64,000 nt of DNA from an uncultured Acetatifactor sp. (lineage in GTDB: Bacteria; Bacillota; Clostridia; Lachnospirales; Lachnospiraceae). The DNA lies in NCBI GenBank assembly GCA_934426825.1, contig CAKRYI010000007.1:36549-100548 (forward strand), written 5' to 3'. The notes beneath the pieces are model-generated. The model ran no database searches. It worked only from the letters and a program-made list of their open reading frames with translations, and was not told the origin of the DNA. Of this stretch, positions 22,605 to 32,582 are shown piece by piece. A program made the translations under genes and the position numbers. Every line of letters begins with the position of its first letter. Positions within the stretch are counted from its first letter, which is position 1.

Positions 22605-24938
22605 ATGGAAGAGCACAATAGGAAGCATTTTACAATCGCAGTAATGACCGGAGATACCCAGTCAGAGTATTCCGAGGATATGCTGAGGGGATTTTTTGTG
22701 AGTGCCGAGGAAGAGGGCGTGAATATCGTTCTTCTCATGGGACCGCAGATTCCCACATACTGTACGGATATAGTAACGAACAGTATCACCGGAAATTACC
22801 GTTATCAGTTTGATTCCATTTACCAATATACGCACCTGATAAAGCCGGATGCGGCTGTTATCACTTACGGTTCTCTTGCTGCCTTTAATAAGAAGGTAGA
22901 TAAGCAGCAATTTTTAAAACAGTTTTCGGACATTCCCTGCCTGATGATAGAAGACGATTCCATGAATGAAAATGTGCCGTCCCTGACCTCGGACAATTAC
23001 GGCGGAATGAAAGCCTGTGTGGAGCATCTGCTGGATGACCATGGTTTGCACAAGATTGTGTTTTTGGGCGGCCCGGAGGGCAATTTTGATGCGGAGGAGC
23101 GCAAGCGTGCCTACTGTGATGCCATGCGGGAACATCAGATTCCGGTGACGGAGACAATGATAATTCATGGAGATTACACGGAGCATGTAGACGAGCAGGT
23201 ACTCTATCTTTTGGACAATAATCCTGATTTGGAAGCGATTGTGTGTGCCAATGACGGTATGACGAAAGCCTGTTACCGCATTTGTGCCATGAGAAATATG
23301 ATAGTGGGAAAGGACGTGGCAATTACCGGATTTGACGATATTGCACCGTGTCTTACCATGAATCCACCACTGACAAGTGTGTCACAAAGCATTTTCCGGG
23401 TGAGTTACCATGCACTTAAGAAAGCTGTGGCAATGTGCAGGGGAGAAAAGGTTGTTTCGGAGCACCTGCCCACGATTTTGAAAAAGAGGTGTTCCTGTGG
23501 CTGTACCCCGGTAAAAGCGCTGAAGGCAAGATATATACCGCAGGATGAAATGGAGGAGTTTATCCGAACCTCCGTGGAGGAGATAGCGCCTTATCTCTTT
23601 TCGGCAGTATCCTATGACAAGGATTACAAGGAATTAAAAGAGGCATTTTTCGCTTACTTTGATTATATATATACAACAGTGTTCCATGGCGGTGCGGGAA
23701 CATTCAATATGGACCATCTGATGGAAATATTGAAAAAGATGACCTACTATCCGTATTTATCCAACGAGGCGCTGGTAAAGCAGATACTGGAGTTCTTGCA
23801 GATATTGCTGGCAAATGCCCCGGACGGGGAATCCCAGAGGCTGGTGGCATTCATTATGGAATCCACCCAGCAGTACATACACTCTTTCAATGTAGAGAGA
23901 CTGCAAAAGGAAATTTATATTTCCGACCGGAAATCATGGTTTGTTCCCACGTTTACCAAGGACTTGGCAAGCGAGGCCTATATGAACAACCCGGAAGGTA
24001 TTTTTATGCGTGTCATGGGCGAACTGCAGAAAATGGCAGTCCGCAGGGCTTACTTTTTCCTGTTTGACAGACCGGTGACTCATGTGCCCGGAAAACAGCT
24101 CAATTTTTCAAGCTGTCTGAGACTGGTGGCATATTTTAATCAAAAGGAAATGAAGTTCTATCATCAGGTGGAACAGCCGGTGATTACCAGACAGGAGGGG
24201 ATTTCGTCCATCGTGGATGCAGAGGATTCCGCCTGCCTGACGTCTATGATTCTGTTTTCGGAAAGCAAGCAGTATGGCATGATGGTGTGCGATGTTGACA
24301 AGGAAGACATTGCCTTTTTACAGATATGCAGTGTGCAGTTGGGAACATTGCTCAACTTTATCGAATTGCACCAGTTGGAGCAGCAGGCACAGAGAGGACT
24401 GGAAAATTCTCTTCGCGTCATTCAGGAGCAGAACCGGATTCTTGGATTTTTGTCGGAATATGACGAACTGACGAATCTGTTGAACCGCAGAGGTTTCATT
24501 GAAAAGGCACTGAATTTATATGAAAAGAGCGAGGGCAAAAATGCGTGCCTGATTTTCGGAGACTTGGATCATTTGAAAGAAATCAATGATGTTTTCGGTC
24601 ACGGAGAAGGAGATTTTGCGATTCGCACGGCAGCGGACAGACTGACCGCCGTGTTGCCGGATGGTGCGCTGATTGGCAGAATCGGCGGGGACGAATATGT
24701 AGCGTTTCTGATTCCGGAGGAAGAGGATTTCAGCGCAAGAATACAGCATGACTTTGCAGAGGCGGGCAGAACCTTTAATGATAAGAGCGATAAGCCATAT
24801 TATGTGGACATTTCAATCGGGGTTTACGAGTTTGTCTGCGACCCTGCGGAGGACTTCGGCAAAATGCTGGAACAGTCGGATCATCTGCTGTACCAGGCAA
24901 AACTTTCCAGAAGAACCACTATCTGTAAAGAGCCATAA
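22605..24938 (+). CDS. Diguanylate cyclase with LacI-type ligand-binding domain, copy 1
   Basis: This 777-residue protein has no signal peptide or membrane helix, so it is cytoplasmic. Residues about 8-300 form a periplasmic-binding-protein-like LacI/GalR effector domain: FTIAVMTGDTQSEYSEDMLR, VAITGFDDIAPCLTMNPPLT and SVSQ are its marks. No LacI DNA-binding HTH is present. A middle helical/GAF-like region (about 310-610) and a coiled coil (LEQQAQRGLENSLRVIQEQ) lead to the GGDEF domain. DELTNLLNRRGF and GGDEY at 694-698 keep the catalytic residues; the RxxD inhibitory site is not seen. It should make c-di-GMP in response to a small ligand, perhaps a sugar. Confidence 0.88.
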   Translation: MEEHNRKHFTIAVMTGDTQSEYSEDMLRGFFVSAEEEGVNIVLLMGPQIPTYCTDIVTNSITGNYRYQFDSIYQYTHLIKPDAAVITYGSLAAFNKKVDKQQFLKQFSDIPCLMIEDDSMNENVPSLTSDNYGGMKACVEHLLDDHGLHKIVFLGGPEGNFDAEERKRAYCDAMREHQIPVTETMIIHGDYTEHVDEQVLYLLDNNPDLEAIVCANDGMTKACYRICAMRNMIVGKDVAITGFDDIAPCLTMNPPLTSVSQSIFRVSYHALKKAVAMCRGEKVVSEHLPTILKKRCSCGCTPVKALKARYIPQDEMEEFIRTSVEEIAPYLFSAVSYDKDYKELKEAFFAYFDYIYTTVFHGGAGTFNMDHLMEILKKMTYYPYLSNEALVKQILEFLQILLANAPDGESQRLVAFIMESTQQYIHSFNVERLQKEIYISDRKSWFVPTFTKDLASEAYMNNPEGIFMRVMGELQKMAVRRAYFFLFDRPVTHVPGKQLNFSSCLRLVAYFNQKEMKFYHQVEQPVITRQEGISSIVDAEDSACLTSMILFSESKQYGMMVCDVDKEDIAFLQICSVQLGTLLNFIELHQLEQQAQRGLENSLRVIQEQNRILGFLSEYDELTNLLNRRGFIEKALNLYEKSEGKNACLIFGDLDHLKEINDVFGHGEGDFAIRTAADRLTAVLPDGALIGRIGGDEYVAFLIPEEEDFSARIQHDFAEAGRTFNDKSDKPYYVDISIGVYEFVCDPAEDFGKMLEQSDHLLYQAKLSRRTTICKEP

Positions 24939-25011
24939 AAACAGTTGCTTTTCAAAGGGCAATATGGTATCGTTAGGAAATAGGTACTGAACAAATATTG
25001 GAAGGCAGTAG

Positions 25012-25046
25012 TCCATCTGAGAAAAAGGGGAAACAGGTGGATTTTT
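25012..25046 (+). terminator. Hairpin with T run between the two LacI-GGDEF genes
   Basis: TCCATCTG (25012-25019) pairs with CAGGTGGA (25034-25041), followed by TTTTTC. It may end the first gene's transcript or attenuate the second, whose start is only 20 nt on. Confidence 0.45.
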
Positions 25047-25065
25047 CTATAGGGGAAGAACAGAA

Positions 25066-27396
25066 ATGACTGAAATTTCGACAAAGCATTATACAATAGC
25101 GGTTATGACGGGCAGTATCCAGTCGGATTATTCCGAAGAGTTGATGCGGGGTATTTATGCGTGCGCACAGGAAAACAATGCAAGTGTTATGCTGTTGATG
25201 GGTCCGCAGATACCTACCGGTTGTTCTGACATTGTTGCCAGCAGCACCACCGGAAATTACCGTCATCAGTTTGAGACCATCTATCAGTATATTCATTATA
25301 TGAAGCCGGACGCCGCCATAGTGACCTATGGGTCGGTGCTTTCTTCGCGTTCCGCGGAGAGCAAGAGAAAGATACTGAGAAAAATTATTAATATCCCCTG
25401 TGTCGTAGTGGAAGATAAGTCCTATGGTGAAAAATTCCCCTATCTCATAGCAGATAATTACAGCGGTATGAAGGCATGTATCTGCCATCTGATAGAAGAG
25501 CACGGCTACAAAAAGATTACGTTTTTAAGCGGCCCGAAGGGCAATTATGATGCGGAGGAACGTCTGAGAGCATACACCGACACCATGGCGGAATACAATT
25601 TGGAAGTAACGAACACCATGGTAGCCTACGGAGACTATACCGACCATGTAGATGAGCAGATATGCTATCTTTTGGATAACAATCCGGAGGTGGAAGCTAT
25701 TGTCTGTGCGGATGATGTTATGGCAAAGGCATGCTACAGAGTGTGTGCCATGCGGAATCTGATTGTTGGAAAAGATGTGGCGATTACCGGATTTGATGAC
25801 ACCAGTTCTGCGCCCACGTTAAATCCACCACTGACAAGTGTGTCACAAAATAATTTTCAGATTGGCTACCGGGCAATGAAGAATGCGATTGCCATGTGCA
25901 AGGGCAGGGAAGTTGTTTCAGAGGATATGCCCACCATTCTCAGGAAACGCTGCTCCTGCGGCTGTTCTCCCATGCGGATTTTGAATGCCAGATACATTCC
26001 GCAGGATGAAATCAGTGATTTCATTGATGCGGCAGTGGTGGAAATGGCAAATTACCTGTTTTCCTCCGTTGCATATACCAAGGAGCGGATGGAGTTAAGT
26101 GAAACGCTGTCCGAGTATTGCTTTTATGTGTACAAAGCTATTTTTGCGGGCGGAATGGAAGAGTTCAGCATGGAGACGCTGATGGACATTTTGAGAAAAA
26201 TGGCGTCGGATTCCCATGTTCCCAATGAACTGCTTTTGAAGCATTTGGAGCAGCTTTTACAGATCCTTTTGGCGAATGCGCCGGACGGAGAATCCCAGAA
26301 GCTCATTGCGTCCATTATTTCCTTTACCCAGCAGTTTGTACATTCCTATAATATTGAACTTTTGGAAAAACAAATCTTCCAGTCCAACCGGAAGTCATGG
26401 TTTGTGCCTATGTTTACAAGGGATTTGGCGAGTGAATCCTACATACGCAATCCGCAGGAGATTTTCTACCGGATTATGGAAGAAATGAAAAAGATGGCAG
26501 TGAGAAGTGCGTACTTTTTCTTATTTGATGAGCCGGTGCTCTACCAGTCGGGAGGTATGCTGGATTTCCCGAAGGAGATGAATCTGGTGGCATGTTATAA
26601 TGCCGACAACATGAAATTTTTCCATCAGGAGGAACAGCCGAAGTTCACCAACGAGAACGGTTTTTTGTCTTATATCAGCAAGATAGAGCAGGGGTGCTTT
26701 ACCTCCGTGCTTCTGTTTTCCGAAAATAAGCAGTACGGACTGCTTGTTTGTGATGTGGATTATGAGGATATTGCCTTTTTGCAGATTTGCAGTGTGCAGA
26801 TAGGAACGCTGTTACATTTTATTGAGCTGAACCAGTTAGAGCAGCAGGCGCAGAATAAGCTGCAGAATTCGCTCCGTGTCATTAAGGAGCAGAACCGGAT
26901 TCTTAGCTTTTTGTCCGAGTTTGACGAGCTGACAAAGCTGTTGAACCGCCGCGGATTTATCGAGCGTGCGCTGGCTCTGTATGAGCGCAGTGAGGGCGAT
27001 AAGGCATATTTGATATTCGGCGATTTGGATCATTTGAAGGAAATCAACGACGTTTACGGGCACGCTGAGGGCGACTTCGCCATTCGGGAAATTGCGGCGC
27101 GGTTCCAGACGATTCTGCCTGCCAATGCGGTGATTGGACGAATCGGCGGAGATGAGTTCGTGTCCTTCCTGATTACGGAGGAGAAGGACTTTAAGGAGCG
27201 CATTATCCGGGAGTTTGACGAGGAGAGCAAGGAGTTTAACCAGTCCTGCGACAAACCCTACTACGTGGAGACTTCCATCGGTGTGTACGAATTTATCTGC
27301 AATCCGCAGGAAGATTTCGGCGAGATGCTGAAAAAGTCAGACCAGCTCTTATATCAGGCAAAGGCTGCAAGGCGCAAGAGCGTTAAGAAGCCTTAA
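25066..27396 (+). CDS. Diguanylate cyclase with LacI-type ligand-binding domain, copy 2
   Basis: This 776-residue paralogue of the preceding gene has the same order: LacI-like effector domain (YTIAVMTGSIQSDYSEELMR to LTSVSQNN), Cys-rich turn RKRCSCGCSP near 305, middle sensor region, coiled coil, GGDEF domain. GGDEF sits at 694-698, the same residue numbers as GGDEY in copy 1, so the two differ almost only by substitutions. DELTKLLNRRGF is kept and no RxxD site is seen. Divergence in the effector pocket region suggests two ligands or two affinities. tatD follows 40 nt after, co-directional. Confidence 0.88.
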   Translation: MTEISTKHYTIAVMTGSIQSDYSEELMRGIYACAQENNASVMLLMGPQIPTGCSDIVASSTTGNYRHQFETIYQYIHYMKPDAAIVTYGSVLSSRSAESKRKILRKIINIPCVVVEDKSYGEKFPYLIADNYSGMKACICHLIEEHGYKKITFLSGPKGNYDAEERLRAYTDTMAEYNLEVTNTMVAYGDYTDHVDEQICYLLDNNPEVEAIVCADDVMAKACYRVCAMRNLIVGKDVAITGFDDTSSAPTLNPPLTSVSQNNFQIGYRAMKNAIAMCKGREVVSEDMPTILRKRCSCGCSPMRILNARYIPQDEISDFIDAAVVEMANYLFSSVAYTKERMELSETLSEYCFYVYKAIFAGGMEEFSMETLMDILRKMASDSHVPNELLLKHLEQLLQILLANAPDGESQKLIASIISFTQQFVHSYNIELLEKQIFQSNRKSWFVPMFTRDLASESYIRNPQEIFYRIMEEMKKMAVRSAYFFLFDEPVLYQSGGMLDFPKEMNLVACYNADNMKFFHQEEQPKFTNENGFLSYISKIEQGCFTSVLLFSENKQYGLLVCDVDYEDIAFLQICSVQIGTLLHFIELNQLEQQAQNKLQNSLRVIKEQNRILSFLSEFDELTKLLNRRGFIERALALYERSEGDKAYLIFGDLDHLKEINDVYGHAEGDFAIREIAARFQTILPANAVIGRIGGDEFVSFLITEEKDFKERIIREFDEESKEFNQSCDKPYYVETSIGVYEFICNPQEDFGEMLKKSDQLLYQAKAARRKSVKKP

Positions 27397-27436
27397 GAAG
27401 CGGGTTGATAAGGTGTAATTGAGGAAGAAACGATAC

Positions 27437-28228
27437 ATGGACGAACAAATCTATTCCATTTTTGATACACACGCCCATTACGATGATGAGGCGTTTGATG
27501 AGGACAGGAATACGCTCCTTCGCCATTTACCGGAGGAAGGTATTGCCCGCGTGGTGAATGTGGGGTCCAGTCTTTTATCCTGCCGCACGACCATGGAACT
27601 GGCGGGAGAGTATGATTTTATTTACGGCGCCGTGGGAGTGCACCCCAGCGAAACTGCGGAGCTTACGGAGGATAATTTCTCTTCACTGAAACAACTGTGC
27701 AGCATGGATAAATGCGTGGCAGTTGGAGAGATTGGACTGGATTATTATTGGGATGAACCGGAGAGGGACATTCAGAAAAAGTGGTTTGTACGGCAACTTG
27801 CTCTCGCAAGGGAGTTGAAGCTGCCGGTTATTATTCATTCCAGAGATGCGGCGAAGGATACGGCGGATATTCTGACGGCGGAAAAAGCGGGAGAAATCGG
27901 CGGCGTCATTCACTGCTATTCCTATACGAAGGAAATGGCGGAGATTTTTCTTAATATGGGATTTTATTTCGGAATCGGCGGAGTGCTCACCTTTATGAAT
28001 GCGAAAAAATTAAAGGAGGCGGCTGCCTATATTCCCATGGATCGTATTGTGTTGGAGACGGACTGCCCGTACCTTGCACCGGAGCCGAATCGTGGAAAGC
28101 GAAATTCTTCTCTGAATATTCCTTATGTGATTGCGCAACTTGCGCAGATAAAGGGAATTTCCGAAAATGAGGTGCGGAAAGCGGCATGGGAAAATGCGCA
28201 TGCTCTTTACCGCATGGATATGGAATAA
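27437..28228 (+). CDS. tatD: TatD-family metal-dependent hydrolase (DNase)
   Basis: This 263-residue TIM-barrel hydrolase has DTHAHYDDEAFDEDR at the start (metal-binding HxH), AVGEIGLDYYWD (Glu ligand), PVIIHSRDA and GVIHCYS (His ligands), and VLETDCPYLAPEP (Asp ligand near residue 205). TatD proteins act as Mg2+-dependent 3'-5' exonucleases or DNA-repair enzymes. An in-frame TTG at 27419 exists, but GAGGAAG at 27421-27427 and the family start support ATG 27437. Confidence 0.93.
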   Translation: MDEQIYSIFDTHAHYDDEAFDEDRNTLLRHLPEEGIARVVNVGSSLLSCRTTMELAGEYDFIYGAVGVHPSETAELTEDNFSSLKQLCSMDKCVAVGEIGLDYYWDEPERDIQKKWFVRQLALARELKLPVIIHSRDAAKDTADILTAEKAGEIGGVIHCYSYTKEMAEIFLNMGFYFGIGGVLTFMNAKKLKEAAAYIPMDRIVLETDCPYLAPEPNRGKRNSSLNIPYVIAQLAQIKGISENEVRKAAWENAHALYRMDME

Positions 28229-28275
28229 TCAGGAATTTTGTAAGAGCAATAAATGATGTAAGAAGATGATAGAAA

Positions 28276-29610
28276 ATGGAACAGATCAGATTGTTTTCAA
28301 GGCAGGATATTAGAAGGCTGATTATCCCGCTTTTGTTTGAGCAGGCACTGGCAATCACGGTGGGTATGGCAGATACGGTGATGGTTTCCTCGGTAGGAGA
28401 GGCGGCGGTATCCGGCGTGTCACTGGTGGATATGTTCAATAATTTGATTATCAGTATTCTTGCGGCGCTGTCAACCGGCGGCGCAGTGGTGACCTCCCAG
28501 TTTATCGGAGCGCAGAAAAGGGAGGATGCAAACCGTTCTGCCAGACAGTTAATCTACTCGGTGGGACTGATAACGATTGCAATTTCGGTCGTGGTAATTG
28601 CGGCAAACAGGGGAATTATCTCCTTGTTTTTTGGCAAAATTGAGGCAGATGTTTTTCAAAATGCAGTTATTTATCTGATTATCTCTGCTTTGTCCTTCCC
28701 GTTTCTGGCGGTGTACAATTCCTGTGCGGCATTATTCCGTTCCATGGGAAATTCCCGCATCACCCTTAAGGTGTCGGTGCTGATGAACATTATCAATATT
28801 GCGGGAAACGCCGTCTGTATTTACGGACTGCGTATGGGTGTGGCAGGAGTGGCACTGCCCTCCTTAGTTTCACGCGCGGTGGCGGGCGTGGTCTTGTATG
28901 TGTTTTTGAAAAACCCGGAGAACATGATTCATCTTGTCGGCGGAAAATTCCGGTTTGAGTGGGATATTATTGCAAGAATTTTTTATATCGGAATCCCAAG
29001 CGGAATCGAGAACGGTATATTCCAGTTGGGCAGAGTCTTGGTGGTCAGCATTATTGCCGGATTTGGAACGGTGCAGATTGCGGCAAACGGTGTGGCAAAC
29101 AGTCTCGACAGCATGGGCTGCATTGTCGGGCAGGCAATGAGTCTTGCCATGATAAGTGTTATCGGCAGGTGCGTGGGTGCCGGTGACCGGGAACAGGTAA
29201 AATATTATACCAAAAAGTTGTTGGGCATTACTTATCTGTATACAGCCATAGTGAACAGCGTTATTTTGCTGTCATTAAACTGGATACTCAGTATTTACGG
29301 GCTTAGCGAGGAAACCACACGGCTATCCTATATTCTGGTCATGATTCATGACGGAATGGCAATCTTTTTGTGGCCGTTGGCATTTGTACTCCCCAATATG
29401 CTCAGGGCATGCAATGACGTGAAGTTTACCATGGCTGCCTCTATTTTTTCCATGATTGTATTTCGTATCGGATTAAGCTATGTGTTCGGCGTACAGTGGG
29501 GCTGGGGCGCTATCGGCGTATGGATTGCCATGCTGGTGGACTGGGTTTTCCGGATTATCTGTTTTGTGGGACGGTATTTCAGCGGAAAGTGGAAGGACAA
29601 ATTCCGATGA
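28276..29610 (+). CDS. MATE-family efflux transporter
   Basis: The 444 residues form 12 transmembrane helices in two MatE repeats (about 12-170 and 235-400). The start FSRQDIRRLIIPLLFEQALAI and the segment GMADTVMVSSVGEAAVSGVS are typical of the family. It differs from the minus-strand MATE at 13895-15220 and has no regulator next to it. It likely exports a cationic or amphipathic compound by Na+ or H+ antiport. It follows tatD by 47 nt with no clear promoter between. Confidence 0.93.
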   Translation: MEQIRLFSRQDIRRLIIPLLFEQALAITVGMADTVMVSSVGEAAVSGVSLVDMFNNLIISILAALSTGGAVVTSQFIGAQKREDANRSARQLIYSVGLITIAISVVVIAANRGIISLFFGKIEADVFQNAVIYLIISALSFPFLAVYNSCAALFRSMGNSRITLKVSVLMNIINIAGNAVCIYGLRMGVAGVALPSLVSRAVAGVVLYVFLKNPENMIHLVGGKFRFEWDIIARIFYIGIPSGIENGIFQLGRVLVVSIIAGFGTVQIAANGVANSLDSMGCIVGQAMSLAMISVIGRCVGAGDREQVKYYTKKLLGITYLYTAIVNSVILLSLNWILSIYGLSEETTRLSYILVMIHDGMAIFLWPLAFVLPNMLRACNDVKFTMAASIFSMIVFRIGLSYVFGVQWGWGAIGVWIAMLVDWVFRIICFVGRYFSGKWKDKFR

Positions 29611-29679
29611 CTGCCTAGTCATTTGAGTGGTTTTGTTATATAATGGATATAAAAATTTTACCAAATGGAGGGGTAACAG

Positions 29680-31176
29680 ATGAAGTGGAAAAAAATAATG
29701 GCAGTATGTTTGACGTTGTCTGTAGTTTTGGCGGGATGCGGTAAGGCAGAACCGGCAACAGTACAGACAGAGAGCAGCGAAACACAGACGCAGGAGTCTG
29801 TGCCGGAGGAGACGAAAGAGACAGCGGAGGAAACAACTGTCGATGAGACATCCGGAGAAGATGTGGAGGCAGAAAGCACCGGGGACAAGCAGGTGGTAGT
29901 TTATTTTGCCAACTGGTATTTGGGAGAAAAGGCAGCAGATCAGGGTGCAGAGGTAGCAAGCATTCCATGGGATAAGGTAACTTATATCAATCACGCATTC
30001 TGGGGTGTGGTTCCCGCAGACGGAACGACAGAAACCTCGGTAGAGAGGAGAGCAAGCGGGGAGGGCGCAAGAACGGAGTTTAAGATTGTGTCCACCGCAC
30101 CGGATAAGGATTACGAGGATACGACACCCAGTGATATGCGCCCGGATATTGCAAGAAACCATTTTGCAGAGTATGCGGCTTATTCCGAGCAGTACCCGGA
30201 TGTCAATATTATGCTTTCCATCGGCGGATGGACGGCGTGCGGATATTTTTCCGAGATGGCATATACGGAGGAGGGACGTCAGTCCTTTATAAAAAGCTGT
30301 CTTGATGTGATGGATCAGTATGAGTGGATTGACGGAATTGACATTGACTGGGAGTACCCCGGCGGTTCCAAGGACGGTGAGCGTGCCCCGGAGAGCGATA
30401 TAGATCAGGGCTGTCCCATCTTCGGAACGGCAAAAGAGGATAACGTAAACTTTGCGACACTTTTGTCAGAACTTAGAGACGCCATGGACGAGCATTTCGG
30501 TGAGGGTGCCAAGAAATTGACAGCCTGTGCGTCTGCGTCCACAAGTTGGACACTGCCCATGCAGGATTGGGCATCCTTTGCGCCTTATCTGGACTTGATT
30601 AATGTTATGACCTATGATTTGGCAGGTGTCTGGGATGCAACTACCGGACATGCAAGTTCCGCATGGAGCGCAAAGAGTGCGGCAAGCTACTTTAAGGGAC
30701 TGGGCATTGAATTGGACAAGGTATGTATCGGTTCCCCGATGTACGCAACAGCACTGGTGATGAAGGAAATCCCTGCATCCGGTAACGTGTTGGGTGCTGC
30801 GATTGAAGATTACAAACCGAATGAGACAGAGATTGATGAAACCCAGATGCGCGCCTTTGAGGAGGAAGCACTGAGTGGATTTACCGTAAAACAGGATGGC
30901 AAGACATGGGTGATGGGTGATTCCTTTGAGGAGGAAGGTACCGGCTGGCATTTTGCTTATGACGAAAAGAAGAATGCCTGCTATATGTACAATGACTGCG
31001 AGGATTCTCCTTATTACAAATGGTACATTTCTTATGAGAACCACTTGTCCTTACAGGCAAAACTGGATTACATCAATGAGAAGGATTTGGCGGGAATTAT
31101 TGTGTGGGAATGCAGCGAGGATACTTACGACCATGAGTTTATCTCACAAATGGCGGATAATCTGATAACTGAATAA
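29680..31176 (+). CDS. Secreted GH18 chitinase-like lipoprotein
   Basis: The 498 residues begin with a lipoprotein signal peptide (MKWKKIMAVCLTLSVVLAGC, lipobox LAGC, Cys 20), then a Thr/Glu-rich linker to about 65. The GH18 barrel follows: VVYFANWYLG, MLSIGGWTACGYFSE and the active-site DGIDIDWE at 218-225 with acid E225. VMTYDLAGVWD and a late IIVWECSED complete the family pattern. It should cleave beta-1,4-linked GlcNAc chains or similar glycans at the outer face of the membrane. The next gene is a cytoplasmic homologue. AAATGGAGGG precedes the ATG. Confidence 0.93.
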   Translation: MKWKKIMAVCLTLSVVLAGCGKAEPATVQTESSETQTQESVPEETKETAEETTVDETSGEDVEAESTGDKQVVVYFANWYLGEKAADQGAEVASIPWDKVTYINHAFWGVVPADGTTETSVERRASGEGARTEFKIVSTAPDKDYEDTTPSDMRPDIARNHFAEYAAYSEQYPDVNIMLSIGGWTACGYFSEMAYTEEGRQSFIKSCLDVMDQYEWIDGIDIDWEYPGGSKDGERAPESDIDQGCPIFGTAKEDNVNFATLLSELRDAMDEHFGEGAKKLTACASASTSWTLPMQDWASFAPYLDLINVMTYDLAGVWDATTGHASSAWSAKSAASYFKGLGIELDKVCIGSPMYATALVMKEIPASGNVLGAAIEDYKPNETEIDETQMRAFEEEALSGFTVKQDGKTWVMGDSFEEEGTGWHFAYDEKKNACYMYNDCEDSPYYKWYISYENHLSLQAKLDYINEKDLAGIIVWECSEDTYDHEFISQMADNLITE

Positions 31177-31195
31177 AACCGGAGGAATTTAAGAA

Positions 31196-32500
31196 ATGAG
31201 TAAGAACAAAAAAGAGATTATTGTCTATTTTGCCAACTGGTATCTGGGAAAATTGCCGGCGGATAGAGGCGGAGAGGTGGCAAGTATTCCTTGGGATAAG
31301 GTGACTTATGTCAATCACGCATTCTGGGCAGTGACCCCCGCGGACGGAAGCAGGGAAACCTCTTTTGAAAGAAGAGACAGCGGAAAAGCGCCGAGAACCA
31401 ACTTCGGTATTGTTTCCATGAGACCGGAAAACGATTACGGAAACCAGGAGCCCAGTGATTTGAACCCGGAGCTGCCCAAAAATCATTTTGCACAGTATGC
31501 GGTTTATGCTAAGAAATATCCCAATGTGAATATTATGGTATCTATCGGCGGCTGGGCAAGATGCGGATATTTTTCCGAGATGGCATACACTGCCGAGGGT
31601 CGGAAAACTTTCGTGGAAAGCTGCGTGGAACTGATTCGCAAGTACCCTTGGATCGGCGGTATTGATATTGACTGGGAATATCCCGGATGCAGCACGGCGG
31701 GCGAGAGACTGCCGGACCCGAATGCGGATGACGGCGATGAGGGCTGCCCTATCTGGGGAACCGTGGAGGAAGATGCGGCGAATTTCGCACAGCTTTTGTC
31801 GGAGCTGAAGGCGGCGTTGGCAGAGAACTTCGGCGAAGGAGCCAAGAAACTGACCGCCTGTGCAGGAGCGTCCACCACGACGATTCTTCCGAATCAGGAC
31901 TGGGTGGCAGCAGCACCTTCGCTGGATATGATTAATCTGATGACATACGATATTATCGGAGTGTGGGATGCAGCGACCGGTCACGCTACCAGCTTTATGG
32001 GAACGGTTAAGACGGTGGACTATCTGACGGAAAAAGGAATTCCGGAGAGCAAGCTGTGTATCGGAACGCCCCTGTATGCGATTTCGTTTTTGATGAATGA
32101 GATGGATAGAGACCAGATTGTGGGAGCACCTGCCGCAACGCACCGTGCGACCAACGAGCCTGTGACGGAAACGGAATGCGGTGCTTTTGAGGAAGAGGCT
32201 GTCAGCGGATACAATGTAGTAAAAGAGGGCGTCAAGTGGGTGAAGGACGCAGAGTTTTACAGTGAGCAGGAAGGCTGGCATCTGGCACATGATGACGCCG
32301 AGGGCGCAACATATCTGTATAATGATGACGAGAAATCCCCGTATTATAAGTGGTTTTTGACTTATGAGGACCACCTCTCCCTGCAGGCAAAGCTGGATTA
32401 TATCAACAAAACCGATTTGGCGGGAATTATTATTTGGGAGTGTAGCGAGGACACGGAAGGGTATGATTTCATTACCCAGATGGCGGAGAATCTGCTGTAA
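31196..32500 (+). CDS. Cytoplasmic GH18 chitinase-like protein
   Basis: The 434 residues have no signal peptide and start directly at the barrel (IIVYFANWYLGKLPADRGGE). It is close to the lipoprotein upstream over its whole length. The active-site stretch reads GGIDIDWE (154-161): catalytic E161 and both later Asp residues remain, but the first Asp of DxxDxDxE is Gly. LMTYDIIGVWD and IIIWECSED are kept. Being cytoplasmic it may finish off imported oligosaccharides, or act on an intracellular glycan. It is 19 nt after the first gene, with GGAGGA as ribosome site, so the pair is one operon closed by the terminator at 32548. Confidence 0.9.
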   Translation: MSKNKKEIIVYFANWYLGKLPADRGGEVASIPWDKVTYVNHAFWAVTPADGSRETSFERRDSGKAPRTNFGIVSMRPENDYGNQEPSDLNPELPKNHFAQYAVYAKKYPNVNIMVSIGGWARCGYFSEMAYTAEGRKTFVESCVELIRKYPWIGGIDIDWEYPGCSTAGERLPDPNADDGDEGCPIWGTVEEDAANFAQLLSELKAALAENFGEGAKKLTACAGASTTTILPNQDWVAAAPSLDMINLMTYDIIGVWDAATGHATSFMGTVKTVDYLTEKGIPESKLCIGTPLYAISFLMNEMDRDQIVGAPAATHRATNEPVTETECGAFEEEAVSGYNVVKEGVKWVKDAEFYSEQEGWHLAHDDAEGATYLYNDDEKSPYYKWFLTYEDHLSLQAKLDYINKTDLAGIIIWECSEDTEGYDFITQMAENLL

Positions 32501-32547
32501 AGAATGGGGCATTAAAAATAGAATAAGGTATAATGCTAGGAAGTAGG

Positions 32548-32577
32548 AAAGCGGCTGCGTGATGCAGCCGCTTTTTA
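32548..32577 (+). terminator. Terminator after the GH18 pair
   Basis: AAAGCGGCTGC and GCAGCCGCTTT pair across a five-base loop and run into TTTTTAT. Confidence 0.9.
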
Positions 32578-32582
32578 TATGC

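Noticed and set aside
31139..32512. Minus-strand 457-codon frame over the GH18 gene
   Set aside because: It covers a conserved GH18 enzyme on the + strand, its product has no recognisable domain and is rich in His/Arg/Cys as shadow frames are.
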